64,000 nucleotides of DNA from Silene conica (Eukaryota; Streptophyta; Magnoliopsida; Caryophyllales; Caryophyllaceae), in NCBI GenBank assembly GCA_029255685.2, contig CM055320.2, forward strand, positions 43,373,910 through 43,437,909, read 5' to 3'. Both the position numbers and the translations under genes were made by a program. Every line of letters starts with the position of its first letter. Position 1 is the first letter of the stretch. Positions 1-11,147 of this stretch are shown in pieces. The notes under the pieces were generated by a model. The model did no database searches and was not told the origin of the DNA. It saw nothing but the letters and a program-made list of their open reading frames with translations.

Positions 1-22
1 AAATGTTTGTTTACTCACGAAA

Positions 23-29
23 TATATAA
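23..29 (+). other. TATATAA in an A monomer (example)
   Basis: Each A monomer carries TATATAA in its leader, once per HOR, downstream of several TTCGTGAA copies in the preceding G and F. A TATA-box reading would suit satellite transcription, but there is no gene, and such strings are expected in A+T-rich DNA. Recorded as a motif only. Confidence 0.25.
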
Positions 30-155
30 TTTCTTATTTCGCGAATCAAGGACCTTAATTTGTGAAACCGAAACCTTATTTCGTGAAACTTTGAATTAAA
101 ATGTTTGTTCACTCACAAAATGTTTAATTTCTATTTCGTGAATCTTGGACCTTAA

Positions 156-170
156 TTCGTGAAACCGGGA
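156..170. other. CENP-B-box-like motif in a B monomer (example)
   Basis: TTCGTGAAACCGGGA has the TTCG and CGGGA ends of the mammalian CENP-B box, but the spacer is 6 bases instead of 7. It occurs once per HOR, in B, through most of the left domain. Right-domain B monomers mostly lose it (CCGTGAAACCGTGACC, TTCATGAAACCGTGACC), except at 53121 and 59888. Chance resemblance is quite possible. Confidence 0.35.
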
Positions 171-209
171 CCTTATTTCGTGAAACATGGACTTAAAATA
201 TTTGTTTAC

Positions 210-239
210 TCACAAAATGTTTAATTTCTTATTTTGTGA
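210..239. other. Inverted repeat of a C monomer with co-varied arms (example)
   Basis: TCACAAAAT at 210-218 and ATTTTGTGA at 231-239 are exact reverse complements. Compared with F, both arms differ at the same paired position (G to A on the left, C to T on the right), so pairing is kept. Types A, B, D, E and G do not keep it fully, so selection for the stem is not established. Confidence 0.7.
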
Positions 240-992
240 ATCTTCGACTTTAATTTGTGAACTCGGGACCTTATTTCGTGAAACTTAGACTTAAAATGTT
301 TGTTTGCTCACAAAATGGATAATTTCTTATTTCGTGAATTTCGGACCTTAATTTGTGAAACCAGAACCTTATTTCGTGAAATTTGGAATTAAAATGTTTG
401 TTCAATCACGAAATGTTTAATCTCTTATTTTGTGAATCTTGGACCTTAATTTATGAAACTGGAACTTTATTTCGTGAAACTTGGACTTCAAATGTCTGTT
501 AACTCACGAAATGTTTAATTTCTTATTTCGTGAATCTTGGACCTTAATTTGTGAAATCGGGACCTTATTTCGTGAAAGTTGGACTTAAAATGTTTGTTCA
601 CTCACAAAATGTTTAATTTCTATTTCGTGAATCTTGGACCTTAATTCGTGAAACCGGGACCTTATTTCGTGAAACATGGACTTAAAATATTTGTTTACTC
701 AAAAAATGTTTAATTTCTTATTTTGTGAATCTTCGACTTTAATTTGTGAACTCGGGACCTTATTTCGTGAAACTTAGACTTAAAATGTTTGTTTGCTCAC
801 AAAATGGATAATTTCTTATTTCGTGAATTTCGGACCTTAATTTGTGAAACCAGAACCTTATTTCGTGAAATTTGGAATTAAAATGTTTGTTCAATCACGA
901 AATGTTTAATCTCTTATTTTGTGAATCTTGGACCTTAATTTATGAAACTGGAACTTTATTTCGTGAAACTTGGACTTCAAATGTCTGTTCAC

Positions 993-1022
993 TCACGAAA
1001 TGTTTAATTTCTTATTTCGTGA
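993..1022. other. Inverted repeat of an F monomer (example)
   Basis: TCACGAAAT at 993-1001 and ATTTCGTGA at 1014-1022 are exact reverse complements separated by 12 bases. The same place (monomer positions 15-23 and 36-44) is occupied in every type: perfect in left-domain F and in C, one G-T pair in E, one mismatch in A, B and D, two in G. A stem of 9 bp with a 12-base loop is possible in single-stranded DNA or RNA. Whether it forms is unknown. Confidence 0.75.
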
Positions 1023-1174
1023 ATCTTGGACCTTAATTTGTGAAATCGGGACCTTATTTCGTGAAAGTTGGACTTAAAATGTTTGTTTGCTCACAAGATG
1101 GATAATTTCTTATTTCGTGAATTTCGGACCTTAATTTGTGAAACCGAAACCTTATTTCGTGAAACTTGTATTTA

Positions 1175-2443
1175 AAATGTTTGTTTACTCACGAAATATA
1201 TAATATCTTATTTCGCGAATCAAGGACCTTACTTTGTGAAACCGAAACCTTATTTCGTGAAACTTTGAATTAAAATGTTTGTTCACTCACGAAATGTTTA
1301 ATTTCTATTTCGTGAATCTTGGACCTTAATACGTGAAACCGGGACCTTATTTCGTGAAACTTGGACTTAAAATATTTTACTCACAAAATGTTTAATTTCT
1401 TATTTTGCGAATCTTCGACTTTAATTTGTGAACTCGGGACCTTATTTCGTGAAACTTAGACTTAAAATGTTTGTTTGCTCACAAAATGGATAATTTCTTA
1501 TTTCGTGAATTTCGGACCTTAAATTGTGAAACCAGAACCTTATTTCGTGAAATTTGGAATTAAAATGTTTGTTCAATCACGAAATGTTTAATTTCTTATT
1601 TTGTGAATCTTGGACCTTAATTTGTGAAACCGGAACTTTATTTCGTGAAACTTGGACTTCAAATGTCTGTTCACTCACGAAATGTTTAATTTCTTATTTC
1701 GTGAATCTTGGACCTTAATTTGTGAAATCGGGACCTTATTTCGTGAAAGTTAGACTTAAAATGTTTGTTTGCTCACAAGATGGATAATTTCTTATTTCGT
1801 GAATTTCGGACCTTAATTTGTGAAACCGAAACCTTATTTCGTGAAACTTTGAATTAAAATGTTTGTTCACTCACAAAATGTTTAATTTCTATTTCGTGAA
1901 TCTTGGACCTTAATTCGTGAAACCGGGACCTTATTTCGTGAAACTTGGACTTAAAATATTTGTTTACTCACAAAATGTTTAATTTCTTAATTTGTGAATC
2001 TCCGATTTTAATTTGTGAACTCGGGACCTTATTTCGTGAAACTTAGACATAAAATGTTTGTTTGCTCACAAAATGGATAATTTCTTATTTCGTGAATTTC
2101 GGACCTTAATTTGTGAAACCAGAACCTTATCTCGTGAAATTTGGAATTAAAATGTTTGTTCAATCACGAAATGTTTAATTTCTTATTTTGTGAATCTTGG
2201 ACCTTAATTTGTGAAACCGGAACTTTATTTCGTGTAACTTGGACTTAAAATGTCTGTTCACTCACGAAATGTTTAATTTCTTATTTCGTGAATCTTAGAC
2301 CTTAATTTGTGAAATCGGGACCTTATTTCGTGAAAGTTAGACTTAAAATGTTTGTTTGCTCACAAGATGGATAATTTCTTATTTCGTGAATTTCGGACCT
2401 TAATTTGTGAAACCGAAACCTTATTTCGTGAAACTTGTATTTA
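1175..2443. repeat. 13-monomer unit with a G/A hybrid (1269 bp)
   Basis: Two HORs are fused through a G/A hybrid at 1759-1856, so one A-start is lost. The first C is the 95-bp version. The A monomer has GACCTTACTTTG. A near-identical copy lies at 4496-5764, an offset of 3321 bp. Confidence 0.93.
1759..1856. repeat. G/A hybrid monomer
   Basis: The leader and subrepeat 1 are type G (CACAAGATGGATAA, GAATTTCGG) and the 3' end is type A (AAACTTTGAATTA), followed by B. The switch lies in the shared AAACCGAAACC region. This is the loss product (minus one monomer) of an exchange between neighbouring G and A. Confidence 0.92.
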
Positions 2444-4495
2444 AAATGTTTGTTTACTCACGAAATATATAATATCTTATTTCGCGAATCAAGGACCTTA
2501 CTTTGTGAAACCGAAACCTTATTTCGTGAAACTTTGAATTAAAATGTTTGTTCACTCACAAAATGTTTAATTTCTATTTCGTGAATCTTGGACCTTAATA
2601 CGTGAAACCGGGACCTTATTTCGTGAAACTTGGACTTAAAATATTTTACTCACAAAATGTTTAATTTCTTATTTTGCGAATCTTCGACTTTAATTTGTGA
2701 ACTCGGGACCTTATTTCGTGAAACTTAGACTTAAAATATTTGTTTGCTCACAAAATGGATAATTTCTTATTTCGTGAATTTCGGACCTTAAATTGTGAAA
2801 CCAGAACCTTATTTCGTGAAATTTGGAATTAAAATGTTTGTTCAATCACGAAATGTTTAATTTCTTATTTTGTGAATCTTGGACCTTAATTTGTGAAACC
2901 GGAACTTTATTTCGTGAAACTTGGACTTCAAATGTCTGTTCACTCACGAAATGTTTAATTTCTTATTTCGTGAATCTTGGACCTTAATTTGTGAAATCGG
3001 GACCTTATTTCGTGAAAGTTAGACTTAAAATGTTTGTTTGCTCACAAGATGGATAATTTCTTATTTCGTGAATTTCGGACCTTAATTTGTGAAACCGAAA
3101 CCTTATTTCGTGAAACTTGTATTTAAAATGTTTGTTTACTCACGAAATATATAATTTCTTATTTCGCGAATCAAGGACCTTAATTTGTGAAACCGAAACC
3201 TTATTTCGTGAAACTTTGAATTAAAATGTTTGTTCACTCACAAAATGTTTAATTTCTATTTCGTGAATCTTGGACCTTAATTCGTGAAACCGGGACCTTA
3301 TTTCGTGAAACATGGACTTAAAATATTTGTTTACTCACAAAATGTTTAATTTCTTATTTTGTGAATCTTCGATTTTAATTTGTGAACTCGGGACCTTATT
3401 TCGTGAAACTTAGACTTAAAATTTTTGTTTGCTCACAAAATGGATAATTTCTTATTTCGTGAATTTCGGACCTTAATTTGTGAAACCAGAACCTTATTTC
3501 GTGAAATTTGAAATTAAAATGTTTGTTCAATCACGAAATGTTTAATTTCTTATTTTGTGAATCTTGGACCTTAATTTGTGAAACCGGAACTTTATTTCGT
3601 GAAACTTGGACTTCAAATGTCTGTTCACTCACGAAATGTTTAATTTCTTATTTCGTGAATCTTGGACCTTAATTTGTGAAATCGGGACCTTATTTCGTGA
3701 AAGTTAGACTTGAAATGTTTGTTTGCTCACAAGATGGAAAATTTCTTATTTCGTGAATTTCGGACCTTAATTTGTGAAACCGAAACCTTATTTCGTGAAA
3801 CTTGTATTTAAAATGTTTGTTTACTCACGAAATATATAATTTCTTATTTCGCGAATCAAGGACCTTAATTTGTGAAACCGAAACCTTATTTCGTGAAACT
3901 TTGAATTAAAATGTTTGTTCACTCACAAAATGTTTAATTTCTATTTCGTGAATCTTGGACCTTAATTCGTGAAACCGGGACCTTATTTCGTGAAACATGG
4001 ACTTAAAATATTTGTTTACTCAAAAAATGTTTAATTTCTTATTTTGTGAATCTTCGACTTTAATTTGTGAACTCGGGACCTTATTTCGTGAAACTTAGAC
4101 TTAAAATGTTTGTTTGCTCACAAAATGGATAATTTCTTATTTCGTGAATTTCGGACCTTAATTTGTGAAACCAGAACCTTATTTCGTGAAATTTGGAATT
4201 AAAATGTTTGTTCAATCACGAAATGTTTAATCTCTTATTTTGTGAATCTTGGACCTTAATTTATGAAACTGGAACTTTATTTCGTGAAACTTGGACTTCA
4301 AATGTCTGTTCACTCACGAAACGTTTAATTTCTTATTTCGTGAATCTTGGACCTTAATTTGTGAAATCGGGACCTTATTTCGTGAAAGTTGGACTTAAAA
4401 TGTTTGTTTGCTCACAAGATGGATAATTTCTTATTTCGTGAATTTCGGACCTTAATTTGTGAAACCGAAACCTTATTTCGTGAAACTTGTATTTA
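2444..4495. repeat. Three 7-monomer HOR units
   Basis: Units start at 2444 (682 bp, with the 95-bp C), 3126 and 3811 (685 bp each). The unit at 3811 shares AAACATGGACTTA in B and ACTCAAAAAATG in C with the B and C at 588-782. This marks the left end of the duplication at offset 3321. Confidence 0.95.
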
Positions 4496-5764
4496 AAATG
4501 TTTGTTTACTCACGAAATATATAATATCTTATTTCGCGAATCAAGGACCTTACTTTGTGAAACCGAAACCTTATTTCGTGAAACTTTGAATTAAAATGTT
4601 TGTTCACTCACGAAATGTTTAATTTCTATTTCGTGAATCTTGGACCTTAATACGTGAAACCGGGACCTTATTTCGTGAAACTTGGACTTAAAATATTTTA
4701 CTCACAAAATGTTTAATTTCTTATTTTGCGAATCTTCGACTTTAATTTGTGAACTCGGGACCTTATTTCGTGAAACTTAGACTTAAAATGTTTGTTTGCT
4801 CACAAAATGGATAATTTCTTATTTCGTGAATTTCGGACCTTAAATTGTGAAACCAGAACCTTATTTCGTGAAATTTGGAATTAAAATGTTTGTTCAATCA
4901 CGAAATGTTTAATTTCTTATTTTGTGAATCTTGGACCTTAATTTGTGAAACCGGAACTTTATTTCGTGAAACTTGGACTTCAAATGTCTGTTCACTCACG
5001 AAATGTTTAATTTCTTATTTCGTGAATCTTGGACCTTAATTTGTGAAATCGGGACCTTATTTCGTGAAAGTTAGACTTAAAATGTTTGTTTGCTCACAAG
5101 ATGGATAATTTCTTATTTCGTGAATTTCGGACCTTAATTTGTGAAACCGAAACCTTATTTCGTGAAACTTTGAATTAAAATGTTTGTTCACTCACAAAAT
5201 GTTTAATTTCTATTTCGTGAATCTTGGACCTTAATTCGTGAAACCGGGACCTTATTTCGTGAAACTTGGACTTAAAATATTTGTTTACTCACAAAATGTT
5301 TAATTTCTTATTTTGTGAATCTCCGACTTTAATTTGTGAACTCGGGACCTTATTTCGTGAAACTTAGACATAAAATGTTTGTTTGCTCACAAAATGGATA
5401 ATTTCTTATTTCGTGAATTTCGGACCTTAATTTGTGAAACCAGAACCTTATCTCGTGAAATTTGGAATTAAAATGTTTGTTCAATCACGAAATGTTTAAT
5501 TTCTTATTTTGTGAATCTTGGACCTTAATTTGTGAAACCGGAACTTTATTTCGTGTAACTTGGACTTAAAATGTCTGTTCACTCACGAAATGTTTAATTT
5601 CTTATTTCGTGAATCTTAGACCTTAATTTGTGAAATCGGGACCTTATTTCGTGAAAGTTAGACTTAAAATGTTTGTTTGCTCACAAGATGGATAATTTCT
5701 TATTTCGTGAATTTCGGACCTTAATTTGTGAAACCGAAACCTTATTTCGTGAAACTTGTATTTA
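4496..5764. repeat. 13-monomer unit with a G/A hybrid, second copy (1269 bp)
   Basis: Same plan and length as 1175-2443: 95-bp C, G/A hybrid at 5080-5177, then BCDEFG with GTGTAACTTGG at the end of E and GAATCTTAGACC in F. Only scattered base differences from the first copy were noticed. Confidence 0.93.
5080..5177. repeat. G/A hybrid monomer, second copy
   Basis: Same fusion as at 1759-1856: G-type leader CACAAGATGG and A-type end AAACTTTGAATTA, then B. Since the surrounding 1.85 kb is duplicated, the two copies probably descend from one exchange. Confidence 0.92.
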
Positions 5765-6449
5765 AAATGTTTGTTTACTCACGAAATATATAATTTCTTA
5801 TTTCGCGAATCAAGGACCTTAATTTGTGAAACCGAATCCTTATTTCGTGAAACTTTGAATTAAAATGTTTGTTCACTCACAAAATGTTTAATTTCTATTT
5901 CGTGAAACTTAGACCTTAATTCGTGAAACCGGGACCTTATTTCGTGAAACTTGGACTTAAAATATTTGTTTACTCACAAAATGTTTAATTTCTTATTTTG
6001 TGAATCTTCGACTTTAATTTGTGAACTCGGGACCTTATTTCGTGAAACTTAGACTTAAAAAGTTTGTTTGCTCACAAAATGGATAATTTCTTATTTCGTG
6101 AATTTCGGACTTTAATTTGTGAAACCAGAACCTTATTTCGTGAAATTTGGAATTAAACTGTTTGTTCAATCACGAAATGTTTAATTTCTTATTTTGTGAA
6201 TCTTGGACCTTAATTTGTGAAACCGGAACTTTATTTCGTGAAACTTGGACTTCAAATGTCTGTTCACTCACGAAATGTTTATTTTCTTATTTCGTGAATC
6301 TTGGACCTTAATTTGTGAAATCGGGACCTTATTTCGTTAAAGTTAGACTTAAAATGTTTGTTTGCTCACAAGATGGATAATTTCTTATTTCGTGAATTTC
6401 GGACCTTAATTTGTGAAACTGAAACCTTATTTCGTGAAACTTGTATTTA
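5765..6449. repeat. 7-monomer HOR unit
   Basis: A complete ABCDEFG unit of 685 bp, with private variants such as AAACCGAATCC in A and TTTATTTTCTTATTTCG in F. Confidence 0.95.
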
Positions 6450-9400
6450 AAATGTTTGTTTACTCACGAAATATATAATTTCTTATTTCGCGAATCAAGG
6501 ACCTTAATTTGTGAAACCGAAACCTTATTTCGTGAAACTTTGAATTAAAATGTTTGTTCACTCACAAAATGTTTAATTTCTATTTCGTGAATCTTAGACC
6601 TTAATTCGTGAAACCGGGACCTTATTTCGTGAAACTTGGACTTAAAATATTTGTTTACTCACAAAATGTTTAATTTCTTATTTTGTGAATCTTCGACTTT
6701 AATTTGTGAACTCGGGACCTTATTTCGTGAAACTTAGACTTAAAATGTTTGTTTGCTCACAAAATGGATAATTTCTTATTTCGTGAATTTCGGACCTTAA
6801 TTTGTGAAACCAGAACCTTATTTCGTGAAATTTGGAATTAAACTGTTTGTTCAATCACGAAATGTTTAATTTCTTATTTTGTGAATCTTGGACCTTAATT
6901 TGTGAAACCGGAACTTTATTTCGTGAAACTTGGACTTCAAATGTCTGTTCACTCACGAAATGTTTAATTTCTTATTTCGTGAATCTTGGACCTTAATTTG
7001 TGAAATCGGGACCTTATTTCGTGAAAGTTAGACTTAAAATGTTTGTTTGCTCACAAGATGGATAATTTCTTATTTCGTGAATTTCGGACCTTAATTTGTG
7101 AAACCGAAACCTTATTTCGTGAAACTTGTATTTAAAATGTTTGTTCAATCACGAAATGTTTAATTTCTTATTTTGTGAATCTTGGACCTTAATTTGTGAA
7201 ACCGAAACTTTATTTCGTGAAACTTGGACTTCAAATGTCTGTTCACTCACGAAATGTTTAATTTCTTATTTCGTGAATCTTGGACCTTAATTTGTGTAAT
7301 CGGGACCTTATTTCGTGAAAGTTAGACTTAAAATGTTTGTTTGCTCACAAGATGGATAATTTCTTATTTCGTGAATTTCGGACCTTAATTTGTGAAACCG
7401 AAACCTTATTTCGTGAAACTTGTATTTAAAATGTTTGTTTACTCACGAAATATATAATTTCTTATTTCGCGAATCAAGGACCTTAATTTTTGAAACCGAA
7501 ACCTTATTTCGTGAAACTTTGAATTAAAATGTTTGTTCACTCACAAAATGTTTAATTTCTATTTCGTGAATCTTGGACCTTAATTCGTGAAACTGGGACC
7601 TTATTTCGTGAAACTTGGACTTAAAATATTTGTTTACTCACAAAATGTTTAATTTCTTATTTTGTGAATCTTCGACTTTAATTTGTGAACTCGGGACCTT
7701 ATTTCGTGAAACTTAGACTTAAAATGTTTGTTTGCTCACAAAATGGATAATTTCTTATTTCGTGAATTTCGGACCTTAATTTGTGAAACCAGAACCTTAT
7801 TTCGTGAAATTTGGAATTAAACTGTTTGTTCAATCACGAAATGTTTAATTTCTTATTTTGTGAATCTTGGACCTTAATTTGTGAAACCGGAACTTTATTT
7901 CGTGAAACTTGGACTTCAAATGTCTGTTCACTCACGAAATGTTTAATTTCTTATTTCGTGAATCTTGGACCTTAATTTGTGAAATCGGGACCTTATTTCG
8001 TGAAAGTTAGACTTAAAATGTTTGTTTGCTCACAAGATGGATAATTTCTTATTTCGTGAATTTCGGACCTTAATTTGTGAAACCGAAACCTTATTTCGTG
8101 AAACTTGTATTTAAAATGTTTGTTTACTCACGAAATATATAATTTCTTGTTTCGCGAATCAAGGACCTTAATTTTTGAAACCGAAACCTTATTTCGTGAA
8201 ACTTTGAATTAAAATGTTTGTTCACTCACAAAATGTTTAATTTCTATTTCGTGAATCTTGGAACTTAATTCGTGAAACCGGGACCTTATTTCGTGAAACT
8301 TGGACTTAAAATATTTGTTTACTCACAAAATGTTTAATTTCTTATTTTGTGAATCTTCGACTTTAATTTGTGAACTCGGGACCTTATTTCGTGAAACTTA
8401 GACTTAAAATGTTTGTTTGCTCACAAAATGGATAATTTCTTATTTCGTGAATTTCGGACCATAATTTGTGAAACCAGAACCTTATTTCGTGAAATTTGGA
8501 ATTAAACTGTTTGTTCAATCACGAAATGTTTAATTTCTTATTTTGTGAATCTTGGACCTTAATTTGTGAAACCGGAACTTTATTTCGTGAAACTTGAACT
8601 TCAAATGTCTGTTCACTCACGAAATGTTTAATTTCTTATTTCGTGAATCTTGGACCTTAATTTGTGAAATCGGGACCTTATTTCGTGAAAGTTAGACTTA
8701 AAATGTTTGTTTGCTCACAAGATGGATAATTTCTTATTTCGTGAATTTCGGACCTTAATTTGTGAAACCGAAACCTTATTTCGTGAAACTTGTATTTAAA
8801 ATGTTTGTTCAATCACGAAATGTTTAATTTCTTATTTTGTGAATCTTGGACCTTAATTTGTGAAACCGGAACTTTATTTCGTGAAACTTGGACTTCAAAT
8901 GTCTGTTCACTCACGAAATGTTTAATTTCTTATTTCGTGAATCTTGGACCTTAATTTGTGAAATCGGGACCTTATTTCGTGAAAGTTAGACTTAAAATGT
9001 TTGTTTGCTCACAAGATGGATAATTTCTTATTTCGTGAATTTCGGACCTTAATTTGTGAAACCGAAACCTTATTTCGTGAAACTTGTATTTAAAATGTTT
9101 GTTTACTCACGAAATATATAATTTCTTATTTCGCGAATCAAGGACCTTAATTTTTGAAACCGAAACCTTATTTCGTGAAACTTTGAATTAAAATGTTTGT
9201 TCACTCACAAAATGTTTAATTTCTATTTCGTGAATCTTGGACCTTAATTCGTGAAACTGGGACCTTATTTCGTGAAACTTGGACTTAAAATATTTGTTTA
9301 CTCACAAAATGTTTAATTTCTTATTTTGTGAATCTTCGACTTTAATTTGTGAACTCGGGACCTTATTTCGTGAAACTTAGACTTAAAATGTTTGTTTGCT

Positions 9401-9777
9401 CACAAAATGGATAATTTCTTATTTCGTGAATTTCGGACCATAATTTGTGAAACCAGAACCTTATTTCGTGAAATTTGGAATTAAACTGTTTGTTCAATCA
9501 CGAAATGTTTAATTTCTTATTTTGTGAATCTTGGACCTTAATTTGTGAAACCGGAACTTTATTTCGTGAAACTTGGACTTCAAATGTCTGTTCACTCACG
9601 AAATGTTTAATTTCTTATTTCGTGAATCTTGGACCTTAATTTGTGAAATCGGGACCTTATTTCGTGAAAGTTAGACTTAAAATGTTTGTTTGCTCACAAG
9701 ATGGATAATTTCTTATTTCGTGAATTTCGGACCTTAATTTGTGAAACCGAAACCTTATTTCGTGAAACTTGTATTTA
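6450..9777. repeat. Two 17-monomer super-HORs of 1664 bp (clean G-E type)
   Basis: Each super-unit is ABCDEFG-EFG (979 bp) plus ABCDEFG (685 bp), at 6450-8113 and 8114-9777. Extra EFG blocks begin at 7135 and 8799, each entered by a clean G-to-E junction (CTTGTATTTA followed by AAATGTTTGTTCAATCACG). The two super-units match closely and differ by scattered substitutions such as TTTCTTGTTTCGCG at 8114. Confidence 0.94.
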
Positions 9778-10462
9778 AAATGTTTGTTTACTCACGAAAT
9801 ATATAATTTCTTGTTTCGCGAATCAAGGACCTTAATTTTTGAAACCGAAACCTTATTTCGTGAAACTTTGAATTAAAATGTTTGTTCACTCACAAAATGT
9901 TTAATTTCTATTTCGTGAATCTTGGACCTTAATTCGTGAAACCGGGACCTTATTTCGTGAAACTTGGACTTAAAATATTTGTTTACTCACAAAATGTTTA
10001 ATTTCTTATTTTGTGAATCTTCGACTTTAATTTGTGAACTCGGGACCTTATTTCGTGAAACTTAGACTTAAAATGTTTGTTTGCTCACAAAATGTATAAT
10101 TTCTTATTTCGTGAATTTCGGACCTTAATTTGTGAAACCAGAACCTTATTTCGTGAAATTTGGAATTAAAATGTTTGTTCAATGACGAAATGTTTAATTT
10201 CTTATTTTGTGAATCTTGGACCATAATTTGTGAAACCGGAACTTTATTTCGTGTAACTTGGACTTAAAATGTTTGTTCACTCACGAAATGTTTAATTTCT
10301 TATTTCGTGAATCTTGGACCTTAATTTGTGAAATCGGGACCTTATTTCGTGAAAGTTAGACTTAAAATGTTTGTTTGCTCACAAGATGGATAATTTCTTA
10401 TTTCGTGAATTTCGGACCTTAATTTGTGAAACCGAAACCTTATTTCGTGAAACTTGTATTTA

Positions 10463-10560
10463 AAATGTTTGTTTACTCACGAAATATATAATATCTTATT
10501 TCGCGAATCAAGGACCTTAATTTGTGAAACCGAAACCTTATTTCGTGAAACTTTGAATTA
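10463..10560. repeat. Monomer type A (reference copy)
   Basis: Diagnosed by GTTTACTCACGAAATATATAA in the leader (20 bases from the first T), CGCGAATCAAGGACC in subrepeat 1, AAACCGAAACC in subrepeat 2 and AAACTTTGAATTA at the end. It is the only type with TTCGCGAA, an 8-bp palindrome. It also carries TATATAA, once per HOR. Variants across the window are TATAATTTC, TATAATATC and TATGATATC. The last was seen only in the left domain between 30452 and about 41.2 kb. Right-domain copies sometimes have a longer (AT)n. Confidence 0.95.
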
Positions 10561-10657
10561 AAATGTTTGTTCACTCACAAAATGTTTAATTTCTATTTCG
10601 TGAATCTTGGACCTTAATTCGTGAAACCGGGACCTTATTTCGTGAAACTTGGACTTA
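10561..10657. repeat. Monomer type B (reference copy)
   Basis: Diagnosed by GTTCACTCACAAAATG in the leader, TTTCTATTTCG (one T shorter than the other types, hence 97 bp) and AATTCGTGAAACCGGGACC in subrepeat 2. It is the only type whose subrepeat 2 keeps CG at that site in the left domain. From 45113 onward B is 98 bp with TTTCTTATTTCG, and its subrepeat 2 usually reads CCGTGAAACCGTGACC or TTCATGAAACCGTGACC. Confidence 0.95.
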
Positions 10658-10755
10658 AAATATTTGTTTACTCACAAAATGTTTAATTTCTTATTTTGTG
10701 AATCTTCGACTTTAATTTGTGAACTCGGGACCTTATTTCGTGAAACTTAGACTTA
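10658..10755. repeat. Monomer type C (reference copy)
   Basis: Diagnosed by AAATATTTGTTTACTCAC, then TTATTTTGTGAATCTTCGAC, GTGAACTCGGGACC and AAACTTAGACTTA. A version with a 3-bp deletion (AAATATTTTACTCAC, 95 bp) recurs at 1370, 2639, 4691, 30745, 32214, 32896, 35046, 36515, 38566, 41303 and 42670 and marks related HOR copies. Many right-domain copies have two extra T (AAATATTTGTTTTTACTCAC, 100 bp). Confidence 0.95.
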
Positions 10756-10853
10756 AAATGTTTGTTTGCTCACAAAATGGATAATTTCTTATTTCGTGAA
10801 TTTCGGACCTTAATTTGTGAAACCAGAACCTTATTTCGTGAAATTTGGAATTA
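10756..10853. repeat. Monomer type D (reference copy)
   Basis: Diagnosed by TTTGCTCACAAAATGGATAA, CGTGAATTTCGGACC, AAACCAGAACC and AAATTTGGAATTA. Recurrent variants are AAATTTTTGTTTGC at the start and ATGTATAAT in the leader. The second travels with a particular E variant. Right-domain copies often read GAATTTTGGACCTTAACTTG. Confidence 0.95.
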
Positions 10854-10951
10854 AACTGTTTGTTCAATCACGAAATGTTTAATTTCTTATTTTGTGAATC
10901 TTGGACCTTAATTTGTGAAACCGGAACTTTATTTCGTGAAACTTGGACTTC
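10854..10951. repeat. Monomer type E (reference copy)
   Basis: Diagnosed by TTGTTCAATCACGAAATG, TTATTTTGTGAATCTTGG, AAACCGGAACTTTATTTCG and AAACTTGGACTTC. Many left-domain copies start AAACTG instead of AAATG. In the right domain a 5-bp insert ATCGG lengthens many copies to 103 bp, and two copies with a second ATCGG reach 108 bp (48175-48282 and 48873-48980). Confidence 0.95.
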
Positions 10952-11049
10952 AAATGTCTGTTCACTCACGAAATGTTTAATTTCTTATTTCGTGAATCTT
11001 GGACCTTAATTTGTGAAATCGGGACCTTATTTCGTGAAAGTTAGACTTA
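10952..11049. repeat. Monomer type F (reference copy)
   Basis: Diagnosed by AAATGTCTGTTCACTCACG, TTATTTCGTGAATCTTGG, GTGAAATCGGGACC and GAAAGTTAGACTTA. It has a perfect 9-bp inverted repeat, TCACGAAAT at positions 15-23 and ATTTCGTGA at 36-44. From about 45.5 kb on, right-domain copies read TTTCATGAATC and mostly start AAATGTTTG, and the inverted repeat there has a mismatch. Confidence 0.95.
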
Positions 11050-11147
11050 AAATGTTTGTTTGCTCACAAGATGGATAATTTCTTATTTCGTGAATTTCGG
11101 ACCTTAATTTGTGAAACCGAAACCTTATTTCGTGAAACTTGTATTTA
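11050..11147. repeat. Monomer type G (reference copy)
   Basis: Diagnosed by TTTGCTCACAAGATGGATAA, CGTGAATTTCGGACC, AAACCGAAACC and AAACTTGTATTTA. It looks like a D-type 5' half joined to an A-like subrepeat 2, with its own 3' end. In the right domain the leader reads CACAAAATGG, as in D, so there G differs from D only downstream. Confidence 0.95.

Larger units (their letters stand above)
1..1174. repeat. Irregular 12-monomer unit (ABCDEF-BCDEFG)
   Basis: A at 1, B 99, C 196, D 294, E 392 and F 490 are followed directly by a second B at 588, so the first G and the next A are missing. The BCDEF blocks 99-587 and 588-1076 are tandem copies at a spacing of 489 bp, sharing AAACATGGACTTA in B and CTTAATTTATGAAACTGG in E. 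The junction is clean at a monomer boundary (587/588). Confidence 0.92.
10463..11147. repeat. Reference 7-monomer HOR unit (ABCDEFG, 685 bp)
   Basis: This is a clean left-domain unit chosen as the reference: A 98, B 97, C 98, D 98, E 98, F 98 and G 98 bp. Within any monomer the leader is positions 1-32, subrepeat 1 is 33-53, subrepeat 2 is 54-74, subrepeat 3 is 75-95 and the TTA or TTC tail is 96-98. The types differ mainly in the leader, the middle of subrepeat 2 and the end of subrepeat 3. An exchange inside a monomer therefore leaves a readable hybrid. Confidence 0.97.

Noticed and set aside
23-29. TATATAA as a promoter
   Set aside because: It recurs in every A monomer with no gene downstream and is expected in A+T-rich DNA; kept only as a motif note.
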